Under the pieces are notes generated by a model. It saw only the letters and a program-made list of their open reading frames with translations. It was not told where the DNA came from and did not search any database. From positions 52,879-116,878 of the forward strand of contig MNCI01003795.1 in the NCBI GenBank assembly GCA_015680685.1: a stretch of 64,000 bases of DNA, written 5' to 3'. Below, one piece after another: positions 23,690 to 36,559 of this stretch. The translations under genes were made by a program, and so were the position numbers. The DNA comes from Gnetum montanum (Eukaryota; Streptophyta; Gnetopsida; Gnetales; Gnetaceae). Numbering within the stretch: the stretch's first letter is position 1; each line of letters opens with the position of its first letter.

Positions 23690-26430
23690 AGGTATGACTG
23701 AAGGGGGAGGAGAAGCATCTTCAATGTTATTACCACTAGGGCGACTACTATGTACCTGTACCAATCACAACAAAAGTTAAATCAATAATTAACATAACTA
23801 AACTACAAACTGAACTAAATTAAAATATAATAAAATAAAAGAAATTAATCAAAAAAAATAAAATTGGAAAGATTTGGAGGTAGCATCTTCTGTGGGGAAG
23901 TTCTGAAGAACAACCTCTAGATGATGGAGAAACTAATCTTCGATCATGTTGGCCCAATCCACTTCCCCAAGATTAACACTAGTTAAGATGTTTCTCTCCT
24001 CAATGTTAGTCCATGTAGATAACTCCCATGAAAGGGTAGTGGTGGTTACCTCCCTAGAAGTGCTAGTGACCTGAGGAGTGGGAGAATTACTACCATCAAA
24101 AAGCCTTCAAATAGCTTGAAGGTATCTTTGGCGTTGATTTCCCTCATGAACAACTCCAACTTGTGCCTCTCAATGAACTCCTTCTATAGTTACTTTAGGT
24201 AACTCTCTCATTTGGCCTTGTATTTTTTTCATGATCCTTTCGTTCCCAGCCCCACTCAAGGATCCAAGAATAATAATCCCTCCACTCTCTGGCTTTGCAT
24301 GCCAACAGGTCCATCTATAACTTCTACTGTATAAGGCTCCTAGCAGGAGCAATCTTTCTATGGATGACATTCTAATACTGTGACCATTCTATTTCCTTCA
24401 TTTACAAGGAGTCTCTATTAGCCAGTTGGGCTTCCACAAACTCCTTACAATCTCTAAGGTCTTTAATCTCTTCCACTTGTTCTTTGGTCTCCTTTTCCAA
24501 TGCCATAACTCATTCCCATAGGAACTCATTGGCGCATTCGCATTTCCATGAAGTTCTTGCACATGGGAGTGCACATTCAATGGCACTCTCATATAAATTT
24601 CATGGAACATTTTCCACTTCAGGTGGCAAGCTAGGTAGTTCATCAATCTTAATGGCACAGTTGGAATTCCATCCAACCTTAGACACTATGAACAATATAA
24701 CAAAATATACACAAAAAAACGTTGAATAACAAAATAACTATAAACACTTTAAATCGCTAAGACCATATAATCATAAAACCCATATGAAATAAAATGCATA
24801 AATAATAACAATAATTAAAGGTAAAATAAGCTAAGGTTCTTACCAATATCAATAGCAATCTATTACAACCAATCAATCATGTCTTTGATCATCCCATGCA
24901 TAAACTCCATTTTGTTAGGAACCTCCACCCATGGTTTCCTATGAAATGTAGAGGTTGGAGCATCTAGTTGATGTTTGGATACTACAATGAGCATAACCAT
25001 CAAGTACAATTAAGACCAAGTTCAAATGTGAAACTACAAAATGTAACATATAAAACAAAATTCATAAGTACCTAGAAGATCATCCGAGACAATAACAAGA
25101 GGTTCACCTAAATGTGTACCTTCAAATATGGTGTCAAGGACATCTAATCTAGCATTGGATAGTCCCTCATCCTCATGTTGTTGTAGTACCTCCTCCTTTA
25201 AGTGATTTTTTTCTGCTACTATCTAGAATGACCATTCTTTTTGTTTACCTACAAGAATAGCGAAGACAAAACATAGAACAAGTTAGCATATTTTATCTTA
25301 AACAAAACAACAACATGATCGTATAACATAAAATATAAATGTAAAATAAAATAAGTAGAATGCACCTACGACCGCATGATGCACCTGGACAAGTCTAACT
25401 TCAAGCTTCTTCTTTAAAGGCTGCTCAACAACTGGTACTATCTCCTCAACTATAGGCCTCTTCAACTTTACTTTGGCTACACCATCAACCTCAACATGTA
25501 ACTTCTTGGCCTTTTTAGCATTCTTGTGGACAACTTAGGGTTTAACCTCCATGATGTCAAGGGAAGGATAATGCAAACAACTAAAATATGTAGTGGTAAT
25601 AGACAAAGATTCCCCAACATTCTTATTTGATGAGTTCTAACCCTACATGGTTGGAATAATGTGTTTCATCCAAGGTTTAGAGAATTAGGATGGATCATCA
25701 CTTACCTGTCATCCATGCTTCTTCACCACTAGAAACTTTATGAACCTCCTTAGATATGCTGTAAAAAATGCAAAATGCATATGGCATATCATCTCAAGTT
25801 TGTTCTGGAGTTTTAGGATCTCCTCTATAGCCCAGAAACCAAGTGAATAGCCCAATTGAATTAAGCATCCTCAGTGAGGATCTTCTTCATGGTTCATACC
25901 TGTCAAATGTCCAGTATCTTCTTCTATGACAATAATGTGGGAAACACTAGGATCAAAAAAATGGGTACATCTCATTAACCTCTGTGGCCAAACACTAGTC
26001 TAGAGGCAATCCAACATGACCACAATGAGTGTTTAGTTATTCTTCCACCTCCTCCCTATGATCCATCTCTTTCCCTATTTTATCAGCAACCTTCATGTCC
26101 ACAATGAATATCAAAGAGGTCACTAAAGGTAGATTCATTGATAGCCAAAGTGATAGGCACACCGTGAACATAAGTGATAAATTTTTGGACTCATTCATCA
26201 AAGGAGTCAATGACATTCACTGTCTCAAGAGTAGGTATGGTTGGGCTAGGAGCCATAAATAAATCAAGAAAACTTGCATTGGAAATCCTTGCCTGGATGT
26301 TCCTATGTGCTTGGCTATCCAACTAATGTTTTGCTAAATCCACCTCACCAACCTTGAGGATAAGTGTCTCCTTCACATGTCTTGAAGTGAGCACAACAAC
26401 AGTGGATGTTACATAGCCCCTACAACACAA
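23690..26430 (-). pseudogene. Antisense multi-exon ORF relic: transposon-type and coiled-coil exons
   Basis: Minus-strand coding-like blocks alternate with AT-rich stretches bounded by splice-like sites: acceptor TGTTGTAG (about 26,416), donor GGTAAGAAC (about 24,840) and acceptor GGTACAG (about 23,757). Block 26,400-26,090 reads TLILKVGEVDLAKH and VQKFITYVHGVPITL, resembling the front of plant transposon-protein ORFs. Block 24,700-24,380 reads LEKETKEQVEEIKDLR, a coiled coil. The last block ends NNIEDASPPPSVIP then stop (about 23,692). In-frame stops show decay. Extra antisense ORFs are known in TAT elements; here it lies between protease and RT. Function unknown. Confidence 0.55.
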
Positions 26431-26744
26431 TGAAAAAAAAAACCATCAACTTTGGCATAGGCACATCATATAAAACCAGAAAAAATAACAAATATAATAA
26501 ATTAAAATAAAATGTATTGCCACACCGATAAAACCAGTTAAACAATTAAAGCCTATATAACTGAACAACTACATAACTTAAAGACATTGACATTGTATAA
26601 AAAATAAAATAAATAAATAAAAATTCTTACTTTGCTTACTTGATGAAGGCAATGTGTACGTGCATGTGTACCAAAATCAAGGATACCCCACCAACTATGA
26701 GTCGTCCTGTTAGCTAGGCACCTACAATAGACATACGAGTAGTG

Positions 26745-27420
26745 TTAGGTATACTTACCAAAGTTATCCTTGATATATTCCATCATTGTAAGCCTCACTA
26801 CTTGGCTTTTAGCAAAGACCTCTAGTGTTGTGTGGGCCAAGGATAAGATTTGGTCACTCTTGATCAACCCTTGATCATCTGCCCTATACCTACCAACATT
26901 TAAACCTAAACAAAAATTGTTAAACATTAACTACCTAGTGAAACCAACTAGTAAACTAAAAAAACTTAAAATTACACTTACCCTTCCAAATGACAAATAG
27001 TTCTTAGAATAAGGTTTGGACATGGTGACCAATCATTAACATATTATTACATTGTATTGAATAAACTTAGGCATATCCCAAATTTTGGACAACTTTCATG
27101 TGTCTGTGGTATACATGCCACCATAACAATCATCTTCCACATAGGTGTCAAGGTCATCAACTATGACTTTGACGATTAAGCTATAGAAATGACGTAGTAA
27201 GGTCTCCATGATGATGGCTATGGTATCCAATGCCAAGTATGACCATACAATCACATTGAACTTCTAATGCAAAAAGGCTAAAAACTCCTTAGCCCCTGGC
27301 CTAAACTAAAGAGAGCTACTATCCAAGATCATATTAACGAGTAGGGTGTTGGGTCCTAGTGTGTGTATGCCGCACAACAAACCAACCAGTTCAATGACCA
27401 TTAATGTGGGCTTCAAAAAA
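26745..27420 (-). pseudogene. Antisense exons resembling an FCP1/NIF-type phosphatase
   Basis: The exon at about 27,413-27,050 reads KPTLMVIELVGLLCGI, then RPGAKEFLAFLH, KFNVIVWSYLALDTI and finally KLSKIWDM. Order and spacing follow FCP1-like HAD phosphatases (LVLDxNGLL, RPxxxEFLxFxxExFNVxVWS, LxKLW). The nucleophile Asp pair of DxDxT is absent and two stops interrupt it. The next exon, 26,905-26,759, has acceptor TGTTTAG and a strong donor GTAAGTAT and reads SLAHTTLEVFAKSQVV and EYIKDNFGKYT, like the C-terminal end of that family. Either a captured host gene piece or part of an element-encoded antisense ORF. Confidence 0.5.
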
Positions 27421-29489
27421 GTCCTACACCACCAAATGATGACCATTATAACTTTACGTAGCGATAAACAAAATTAAACAACTCTTAACAAGAAAAAAAT
27501 ATAATGTCAACATTATCATACTAAACTGAGATAATAAAATACCAAACCAAAATAATAAAAATCAAAACCTCAAATCATGGACACTTTGCACATAAAATTT
27601 AAACAAAACCAAATAGCCTATTAATAATAATGGCAGTCACATAGCCAAATTATTCATAAAAATTTGTATTAAACATAGAAACTGTGTGAGCAATCTTATA
27701 ACATATCTAGCCAACAACCAACAACACATAAAACAACTATGAAAATTTCAACTAAGATTAACAAAATTTTCACTAGGAATCCTAGTTTCCAATGAAATTA
27801 GCTATAGTGAAACCCCTAGGAAGGATAGTTAAAACTTTTCTTGAAAAAATTCTAATAGCTATTGGGAACCAAAATACAGCATATAAATGACCTTTACAAA
27901 CATTTAACGTCATGACAAAATCCCAATTCTATACCAATGTTGCCTGTACATTCTAGACAGTTTGCAATTTCAACAACTGAAACTACAACTGTACAAGCTA
28001 GTTTACACCAATAAAAAATGACAAGTTTTTACAAAAAAAAAACACTTTTCTAAGTTTAGACATTGTACATGTACAAAATTTAGAAAATATTTAACATTAA
28101 CATTGTAATTGTATGCTTAGAAAAAATTAATACGACAATCTAGAACCACTTTGACATTTTTTGGAAAACCTTGTTTGTAGAAAAATGGTTGCAATAAAAA
28201 CACTAGAAAAAATATGCAGAATTTTCAAAAAATTTCAAAACTAATTCCAAACCCTCCCAAATAATTCTAAAAATCTCCAAGAATCTAGGAATTTTCCCAA
28301 AAAAAAAATTCAAGTGTCAACGCTACTACTTTCAAAGGGGTAAAATAGTAAAAACCCAAAAAATCATTATGCACTAACTTATGGAAAATTTCATAAAAAA
28401 TAAACTATAAGTAAAAAATTAGTGATTCAACCACTAGTTTGACTAACAAACAATGAACAACAATCCCATGAATTCAAAAACCAAAATTTCTATGTCAATT
28501 GCCTATAAAAAAAATTAAAAAGTGATGTTGCTTTTTGGTAAAAAAAAATAGTGAAAATGCATAGAACAAGGCATAACATAAATTCAATACTTGGCATGAG
28601 TAAGTACTAAGGCCAAAACAACACAAAACACACCTAGCCACAACCAAAATATGGCATCTAAAACACTCAAATGCAAAATCCATTTAACCTACAAGCCTAG
28701 CCAACACAAAATGCATAGGTTCGAGGCTAGAAATTGAGAAAAACGGCTAGGAAAAGGCACCTGGTAGTCATAGTTGATCAACCTTCTCTAAGTAAAGGCC
28801 ATGGTAGATTGGAGATTCCCTTGGAAGTATCATCTACCTCCTCTAGGGTTTGGTTTTTACTTGTTCATGCTCTTCTCTTTGACATCTTGGACAAGCAATG
28901 GCAAAAAATCTTCAAAGATCCTACATCTTCGTTGGAGCTACACTGATCCTTGGTGAGTTCTGTCAAAACTATGTTGAGGATAGATGGGATGAAATATCAA
29001 AATTGATGGGGAAGCCTTGATTCCAAGATCTACTTGTGGGAGATGAACTAGGAGAATTGATTTTGATAAAACTATAATGTGGGAAGTATACCCAAACTTA
29101 TGCACTAGTAATCTAAGCACCTTTCCCAAAACACCCATACAACTCATAGCGAACTCCAAGTTCACAAGAAAAAAGATCAAAATAAAATGGGTTGGTGGGA
29201 AGTTTTGAACCAAAAAACCATTTAAACTTGAGTGGGCCCCACTAGGTGCCTCCCAAGCAAAAAAACAAAAATCCCAATACAGTGGGATTTATAACCTCCA
29301 CCCAAAACTCTGTTGGGTTTAATTTCCAAATAAACATTGGAATGATTTCCAAGCCCCAACCACTACCAAAACTCATTTCCTAACCATCCATCCTTAAGCC
29401 ATTAAAGTCAAGAAAGCATCATACTAAAACTAGAAACCAACTATGACTACTAGAAATCCTTGAACATCAAGAATGGCCAACAACTAGCC
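27421..29489. other. No recognisable gene (TE-D interior)
   Basis: AT-rich sequence with A-runs and scattered short ORFs on both strands (for example 28,734-28,946 plus and 29,213-28,938 minus) that show no family motif. It could hold the 5' end or promoter of the antisense relic, but no signal is clear. Confidence 0.5.
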
Positions 29490-31440
29490 AAAACTAGTCA
29501 TTCTTTAGAAACTATGCTAACTAATGTAGTTTGATGAGGGATGGGAATTCTATACATCAATCAAGCTTTCAATTGACTCACAAAAGATCACACCAAGCCC
29601 CAAACCCTAGCTAGAACATCTAACAACTCCAAAACTTCCAAAAACCTATTGAAACATACCAAAACCCATTATTCTTCAAGAAATACACTAAAGGACAACA
29701 AAACTATGTTGGCCAGTGTAGTTTCATTAAGTTTTGATATCATGAGAATTAATTGAGCCTTTCACAACCTTCAAAGTGGGACATCCTAGCCTTTAGACCC
29801 CCCCCCCCCCCCTCTCGAAACCTCTATTAACCTTAGGACGCCAAACAACAACACAAAAATAAGTCAAAAATACATTGGGCATGACCAAAACTATGCTAGC
29901 CAACATGGTCCTAGCATATTTTTCCTAAGAAAATTAAAAATTACATTACTAACCAATCAAATTAACCTCAAAGTATGTCAACCTCATCCTAGAACCTTGC
30001 CAAAGCCTCCAAAGACCACAAAACCCTCAAAATTGAATTGAAAATGGCCAAAACTCATAACTTTCTCCAAAACCATGCTAAGGCCTCCCAAAACTACACT
30101 AGCTAGTGTAATTTTGGGAGAGATGGCCATATCAAGACTCCAATGACATCAAGAACCAACAATTATAAGCCTAAAGCCAAGCCATAGATCGTAGTAACCC
30201 TAGAAGCCCAAAAACCTAGTCGATTAACTTCCTAAATTACCTAGAAATCAAGATTCCTTTGAAACTATGCTAAGGGAGATCAAAACTATGCTAGCCAACA
30301 TAGTTTTGGTTTCCAAGGTAGCATTAATGGCCCATGCACACTTAGAATGACCTCAAATTCGACTAGCAAGCCATGGGAAAGCCCAAAACCTTGTATCATA
30401 AAACCAAATGCCATCTGACATTGATTTGGGCATGCAAATTTTAGTTTACATCAAAACTAAGCTAGTGACTCCCAAAACTAGGCTAGCCAACATAGTTTTG
30501 TAGGACATGGCCATAACAAGACTTCAATAACCTATAGAATCAACAATTATGATCCTAAAACCTAGCTATAGACACTAGTAATCTAGGAGTTCGAGAGCTT
30601 AGTAAATTAACCTCTTGAACATCCAAAAGTTAAGATTTCAACAACACTACACTAGAAGGGATCAAAACTACACTGGCCAACATCATTTTGATTTCATGAG
30701 TACAGTTGACTATCCCACAATAGTCCAAATGACTTGAAACTTGACTAAGAAACCTAGAATCTTAAAACCCTAGGACTGGCTATCATTTGACCTTGTTTTG
30801 ACCATGAAAAGACTAGGTTTTATCAAACTACATGAGGATATGCTAAAGCTTGGGTGGACCCAATGAAATTTAGGTATTTAAAGCCCCAAGCTCCACCTTC
30901 AATGACTTACTTTGGCTTTCCAATGACTAGTCTACAACCGTGATACCCCTACGCTACCCTAGGAAGCTAATGAAGCACCAATTTCAATCCTAAGACATCA
31001 CAAATCAACTTTTCTAATGAAACCACCCTATGACCTAAGGAAACTACACTTGCCAATGTAGTTTTGAGGTTTCAAGCTCGAAGCTACACTTTCAACCACT
31101 CATCTTAGCTTCCAAGTCATCATTCCAAAACCCTAGCATCCCTGCGTTATGCTAAAGCAATATGGAGTAAAAATTTAAAGCTTGAGACACCAAAAATCAA
31201 GTTTTATGTAAAACTATGTTGTCCAATGTAGTATTTAGCTTTTTGTAGCATTTGGTGCTTGAGGGAGTCAAACTAGTCGTATAGTTGATCAAACTTCACT
31301 CCCAATCCACTATGCTAACAACTAGACTATTAAAAATCCAAAACTTGCCTCAACCAACCTTGAAATTCACATTTCAATAGAAACTACATTGCAGACTACC
31401 AAAACTATGCTGGCCAATGTAGTTTTTGAAAGAAGCCTCA
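29490..31440 (+). repeat. ~188-bp degenerate tandem array with near-palindromic core
   Basis: A core like AACTATGCTAGCCAACATAG followed by TTTTG recurs near 29,515, 29,702, 29,890, 30,095, 30,283, 30,474, 30,665, 31,043, 31,220 and 31,405, mostly 185-205 bp apart. AACTA at one end mirrors TAGTT at the other, so each core can pair with itself. Sequence between cores is diverged but similar in length. It resembles in plan the young 181-bp array of TE1, and the core is the same motif found in TE-D LTRs and leader. Confidence 0.8.
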
Positions 31441-32240
31441 TTCTTGCCTCCAAACAGCCTTGAAAAGACCTCCCCAAGTGCCGAAACTTCCCCATCGACC
31501 TTGTAGCCTCTCACTATGGCCCACTAAGGCCTAAAACTAGTAAAATGTAATCCTAATTGATCAATATTGATCATTTTTTACCCCCATGTTTCCCAACTTA
31601 ATAGGTTTGGCCTTGTTCTATTTTTTTTTACTTGTTTTGACCTTGATACACATTGTTTACCTTTATTATTAGATCATTGGGTGTCATTTGGCTTCATTTT
31701 CATCATTTTAGCATCATTTGGCCTTGATTTCACGAAATGTTTCTACAATTTGGCATCATTTAATCTTAGTTGACTTGCATTAACATCATCTAATACTATC
31801 AAACATCAATGTAACCTTGTTTGACCATCTGGAACATCATTTAATAGGGTTGGACCTTCATTTGGTCTTCAATTGATCCTATTTGACCATCATTTGAGTA
31901 TCATTTGGCTTCATTCCATGTTGTTTGGCCTTTAGTGCATCTTACATATGTTGACTATATTTTAACTATGCTTCACATTATTAGATGAGGTTCAAGAATC
32001 ATTTGGCCTTCATTTGGCCACATTTTACATCACTTGGCCTTTACTTCACCTTATTTGTCTTCACCTACCTCTTATAACCTTTGTTGGCCATGCTTAAACC
32101 TTGTTTGAACACTAGAGTAACATGTCTTGGCTTATCCATGCATTATTACTAAAGTGTTTTACATTATTTTGACACTATTTTATCATTTTATTACATATGT
32201 ACCACTTAACATGCTTATGGTTGATGTGAAGGATTGGAGT
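31441..32240 (+). other. CATTTGGCCTT-rich spacer before TE-D pol
   Basis: An AAGGCCTAAAACTAG motif (31,524-31,538) is followed by about 550 bp rich in loosely repeated CATTTGGCCTT and GTTTGACC strings. No coding frame is convincing. It ends where the pol reading begins. Confidence 0.55.
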
Positions 32241-33420
32241 ATGGACACCTAAAAGCAATTTAGTTTACCATTGAGCCTAACTAGATATCATGGCAATGTT
32301 GAATGATTCATTGATCTCAACTACTTAAATCTTAAGCTTGAAAGCCTGGTTGATCATATAGCCTCAATAGAGAAAACTCTCAAGTGGCCAAAACACCTAG
32401 TTAAGACTCTTGACCTTGAGGTTTACGACATTATCGAATACTCTCTAGTTGAGATTCCTATCATGACATAGAACAGTGAGGAAAAAACACTCAAACTAAG
32501 TTCCTCATTGGAACCTCAACAAGATCAAGAGATCACCAAGGTCCTCCAACACAACATTAAGGCCTTTATCTAGTCATACAAGGATATGCTAGGTCTTGAC
32601 CCATGCCTAGAGAACATAACATCATACTCAATCCTAATATCAAGCTAGTTAAGCAAAATGTTTGTGAGATTAGACTAGATTTAGCCCTAGCAATTCATGA
32701 TGAAATCATGAGATTAGATCAAGTTAGCTTCATTCTAGCTATCTATTACACAGAATGGGTATCCAACATAGTGGTAGTCCCTAAGAAAAATGGGAGTATA
32801 TGTATCTGTATTGATTTTCAAGACCTGAATAAGGAAACTATCAAAGATGACTTTCCTTTGCCTAGTATTAACCTACTTATCAATACTACAAGTAGACATG
32901 CCTTGTTATCATTCATGGATGGGTTCTCAAGATATAACCAAGTTAGGATTAACCTTGAGCATCAAATTTATACAACCTTCATGATCCCTTAGGGGGCCTT
33001 TTGCTACATAATGATGTCATTTGATCTAAAGAATGTAGGCGTGACCTATCAATGAGTAATGACATATATCTTCAATGATTATATGCTAGGGCTACTTAAT
33101 GACTACATTGATGACATAACCATTAAATCTAAAATGACCAATGACCATGGGCATGACCTTAACCTTATACTAAAACGATGTCTCAAATATGAGATTAGGC
33201 TTAACCCTAAGAAGTATGTCTTTGGTATCAAAACTAGTAAGATGCCTGGCTTTATTGTATCTAAAGCAAGAATCCGTGTTGATCCTGATAAGGTTAAGAC
33301 CATATCCAACTTGGTAGCACCAACTAACCTTAAGAAGATTTGGAGACTGCAAAGTAGATTGCAATTTATCTGAAGGTTCATTGTGAGGCTTACAGATAAG
33401 TTACGACCCATGCAACACTT
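32241..33420 (+). pseudogene. pol: TE-D reverse transcriptase
   Basis: YKDMLGLDPCLEN (about 32,577) marks the linker before RT. IVVVPKKNGSICICIDFQDL (about 32,772) and DDFPLPSI follow, then AFCYIMMSFDLKNVG (about 32,997), the active-site block YIDDITIKSK (33,102-33,131) and RLNPKKYVFG (about 33,197), ending with GFIVSKARIRVDPDK. The YxDD motif is intact, but stops near 32,576, 32,990 and 33,372 break the frame. The sequence pattern is that of TAT-lineage RT. It copies element RNA into cDNA. Confidence 0.9.
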
Positions 33421-33429
33421 TCTTAAGAA

Positions 33430-34360
33430 AGGAGTTTGCTATGAGTGAATAGCTCAATGCCAAGAAGCCTTTAAAAACCTTAAGCAAGAGTTGGCACAAC
33501 TACTCATGGTCTATCCATTGCAAAAGAATAAACATTTTTACATATATCTTACTATCTCTAGCACATCCATTACTTCTCTACTTTATCAGAAACGAGATGA
33601 TGGAGTGGAGCTGACAATATACTACCTAAGCCATGCATTGATTGCCTATGAGACCTAATACACAGAGGTGGAGAAGTATTTTCTAGCCTTGGTCTTCTCA
33701 TTAAAGAAGTGGAGACATTACCTCTTTAGGAGCAAAGTCAATGTCATTTACAAGGATAGTGTGCTTAGAGCCATACTAACCAATAGCTATGAAAGTAGTT
33801 GTATAGCCTATTGGAAAGCCATAACAACTAAGTTTGACCTTCATTACATCTCTTGAGTCTTAACCAAAGGTTAAGTTATAGCCACTCAACTTGTCATTTC
33901 CCCAATGAAAGACCATGTAGCCATTGATCCTAAATTCCATGATGAGCATGTCAACATTATTAGCAAAGTACCCAAGGACTATGAGGTAATTATGCACTTT
34001 AACATAGCTTCAACTATTCATGGGCCCAGTGCTACTACTACCATAGCATCCTCTTCTAGTGTAATCCAACCCTTCTCCTACTATTTTCAATTCCCATATA
34101 CCAATAATATGGTAGAGTACGAGGGATTAATCAAGGGAATGATGGTAGCTCATGATCAAGGAATCAAATGCCTAATGATAAAAGGTATTTACAACTTATG
34201 GTTAACCAAGTAATTGAGGTTTACACATGTAAAGCCAAACATTTTCAACCTTATTGTGACCCAGGTAAGAAACTAATGCAACAATTTACAGATGTTGGTA
34301 TCAAACATATACCCTAGACCATGAACACATTAGCCGATGCCATTACAACTTAGCCCTAAG
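33430..34360 (+). pseudogene. TE-D RNase H plus second (archaeal-type-like) RNase H segment
   Basis: The retroviral-type RNase H reads IYYLSHALIAYET (about 33,625), then YTEVEKYFLALVFSLKKW and RHYLFRSKVNVIY. A second segment reads FPYTNNMVEYEGLIKGMMVA (about 34,093) with HDQGIKCLMIKG, matching the TNNxAEYEALIxGLxxA pattern of the additional RNase H carried by TAT elements. That doubled arrangement is the best lineage marker in TE-D. Stops interrupt both. Confidence 0.8.
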
Positions 34361-34639
34361 TGTGATGCTCGATGTATTTAGCAAGTTAGCCTCCTTAACT
34401 ATGAACTATACTATTCCCATTACATAAAACATTGAAGGTATCTCTATAGCCTCTGTCAACCATTTCTCAAAAGAAGTGGTATCACAACATCAAGTTTTAC
34501 CTTATTTATGGTGAATCTCCCCAATGCCTCACTACTTTTTAAAAGGACATTGTACATAAAAGATCAAAATAATATGTCATTATAGGCAATAACACACTAT
34601 CTTGACAGTCCTATAATGGCATATTATTAGTTTTCTTGG

Positions 34640-35700
34640 GAAAAATCAAAGCCTACAAAATCCTTGAGAAAGTTCATGAAGGTATATGTGGAAGACATAT
34701 AGGACCTAGAGCCATGGCCACGAAGATTAGATGACTAGGCTATTATTGGCCCTATATGAAAAGTGACTACCTGCAGAAGATTAAAACTTGCAATACCTAT
34801 CAATGGCATGGCAACTTGATACATGTGCCACCAACTAAGTTACACACTACTTAAATAACTTGTTCATTTCAATTATGGGGACCTGACATTATTGGACCTA
34901 TAACGCCTAAGTCTTCTATAAGGCATAGCTTTATCATCACTACAACCAAATACTTCACAAAGTGGTTTGAAGCTATTCCCCTAAGGAAAACAATGTCTCA
35001 ACAAGTCTATAGATTCATATTGGATAACATAGTAGCCTATTTTGGCATACCTTTGACCATAGTCACAAATAACAAACCATAGCTTAGTAGCCAAGAAATG
35101 TAAGTTTTTTATCAAGACCTAGGTATTAAACATTCCTTTTCATCACTGTACTATCCTTAAGCCAATGAACAAGCTAAAGCTAACAAAAAGGCCATCATAA
35201 ACTTACTCAAAAAGATGCTAAATAAGAGTAGAAGCAAGTAGCATGAGTAGCTTCTCCATGCACTTTGGGCCTATCGAACTACCTACTAAACCACAACTAG
35301 TGTAACCCCATATAGCTTGGTTTATGGATCTGAAGCTATTTTGACTCTTGAATTACAAGTTTCATCACTTAAAGTGGCTCTATCTAACTTCATCAACGAT
35401 GAGTAGAACAAGGGGCTACATATCATTGACCTATGGGTACAAATGCTCACTCGCATTAAATGGTACTAAGAGAGATAGAAATAATAGCATTGCCATGACT
35501 TGAATAAATGAAAGATTAATGAAGGAGACATGGTCCTTAAGGCTATTCATGAACATGCAAACAATTTCTTAGCCAACTAGGATGGGCCTTTCCTAGTCAC
35601 CAAGGCCTATGGAATCGAAGCCTTCAAAGTGGCAGACATGGATGGGAATGAATTCACCAATCTAGTCAACCATTGCTATCTAAAACCTTATTACATATAA
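34640..35700 (+). pseudogene. int: TE-D integrase with altered catalytic residues
   Basis: The zinc-binding N-terminus reads HEGICGRH (about 34,675) and later CNTY where CxxC is expected. The core reads LWGPDIIGPI (first Asp, about 34,875) and TKYFTKWFEAIPL (about 34,945). The usual TDNG is TNNK (Asp to Asn, about 35,065) and the usual QxEVTNR is QAKANKK (Glu to Lys, about 35,170). LWAYRTTY and TPYSLVYGSEAI follow (35,265-35,335). With two of three catalytic residues changed and many stops the enzyme is dead. Confidence 0.88.
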
Positions 35701-36559
35701 TATAATCGTCTTTATAGGTACAAACCAACAGTTGAAATCAATGATCCTTACAACTAATAATAAGCAAGCCTGCATGTTTTCTATCTATTGCTCTATCTCT
35801 CTATTCAGCACAATAAATGAACTACAAGCTTTATAAATTTGATTCACATCGCACAAATCGCTCTATGTTGTGATAATTATGATCTATTGCAACCTAGTTT
35901 GTTAGTTATCTCATGTAGCCCAATCTATTATTTTGTAACAACATGTTTTCTTTGTCTTTTTTTCTTGTTCTCTTACAATTGTGCTTACAGGATGAAGCCT
36001 AAAGTCATCATGAAGGTGCAACTCATCGTGACAGCAAGTTACCATGTGACCTTGATGCATAAGATTTGGTGAGCTTGTCCTACCATACCAAGAGTCCTTA
36101 TTTCATATAACTTCCATTGCCTTTCCTTGAGCCTAATTAAGTAGCCTAATTATAACTTTTCTTATCCTAAATGATAATGATGACCTATGATTGGCACTCA
36201 TGCATTGTGGCTGTGTGACATCTCCTTCATCATGCTACACCATTAAGTTCATTAGATGTAACACATCTCATTCAATGAGAAAACCAAATCAAATCTAGCC
36301 TTAGCAATGAAACCCAATGAAGGTTTCATCCTACAAAAATGAAAAAAATGGAAAGCAGATTGCCCAAAAATAGAAAGGCCAACGAACACTAAAAGACAAA
36401 CCAATGCCTCCAAACAAACAAAAATAGGAGCCTAATGGGGAAAGAAAACTTGGAGTGAAGTGTTAGTTCCTCAAGAACAATACCAAGTAACTAACAAATT
36501 GAAGCACAAAGCATAAAGACTACATCAATCAGCTAACATGTCATTTCCATACCATAACT
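35701..36559 (+). other. TE-D 3' spacer, first part
   Basis: AT-rich, no gene recognised. A 77-codon ORF at 35,839-36,072 shows no family. The spacer is interrupted by TE-E and resumes at 40,604. Confidence 0.6.

Noticed and set aside
28495-29213. Hydrophobic short ORFs as a membrane protein gene
   Set aside because: Cysteine/leucine/phenylalanine-rich reading is expected from AT-rich antisense sequence; no start context, homology or splice support.
35839-36072. 77-codon ORF after TE-D integrase as an env-like gene
   Set aside because: Too short, no signal peptide or family motif, not conserved in TE1.
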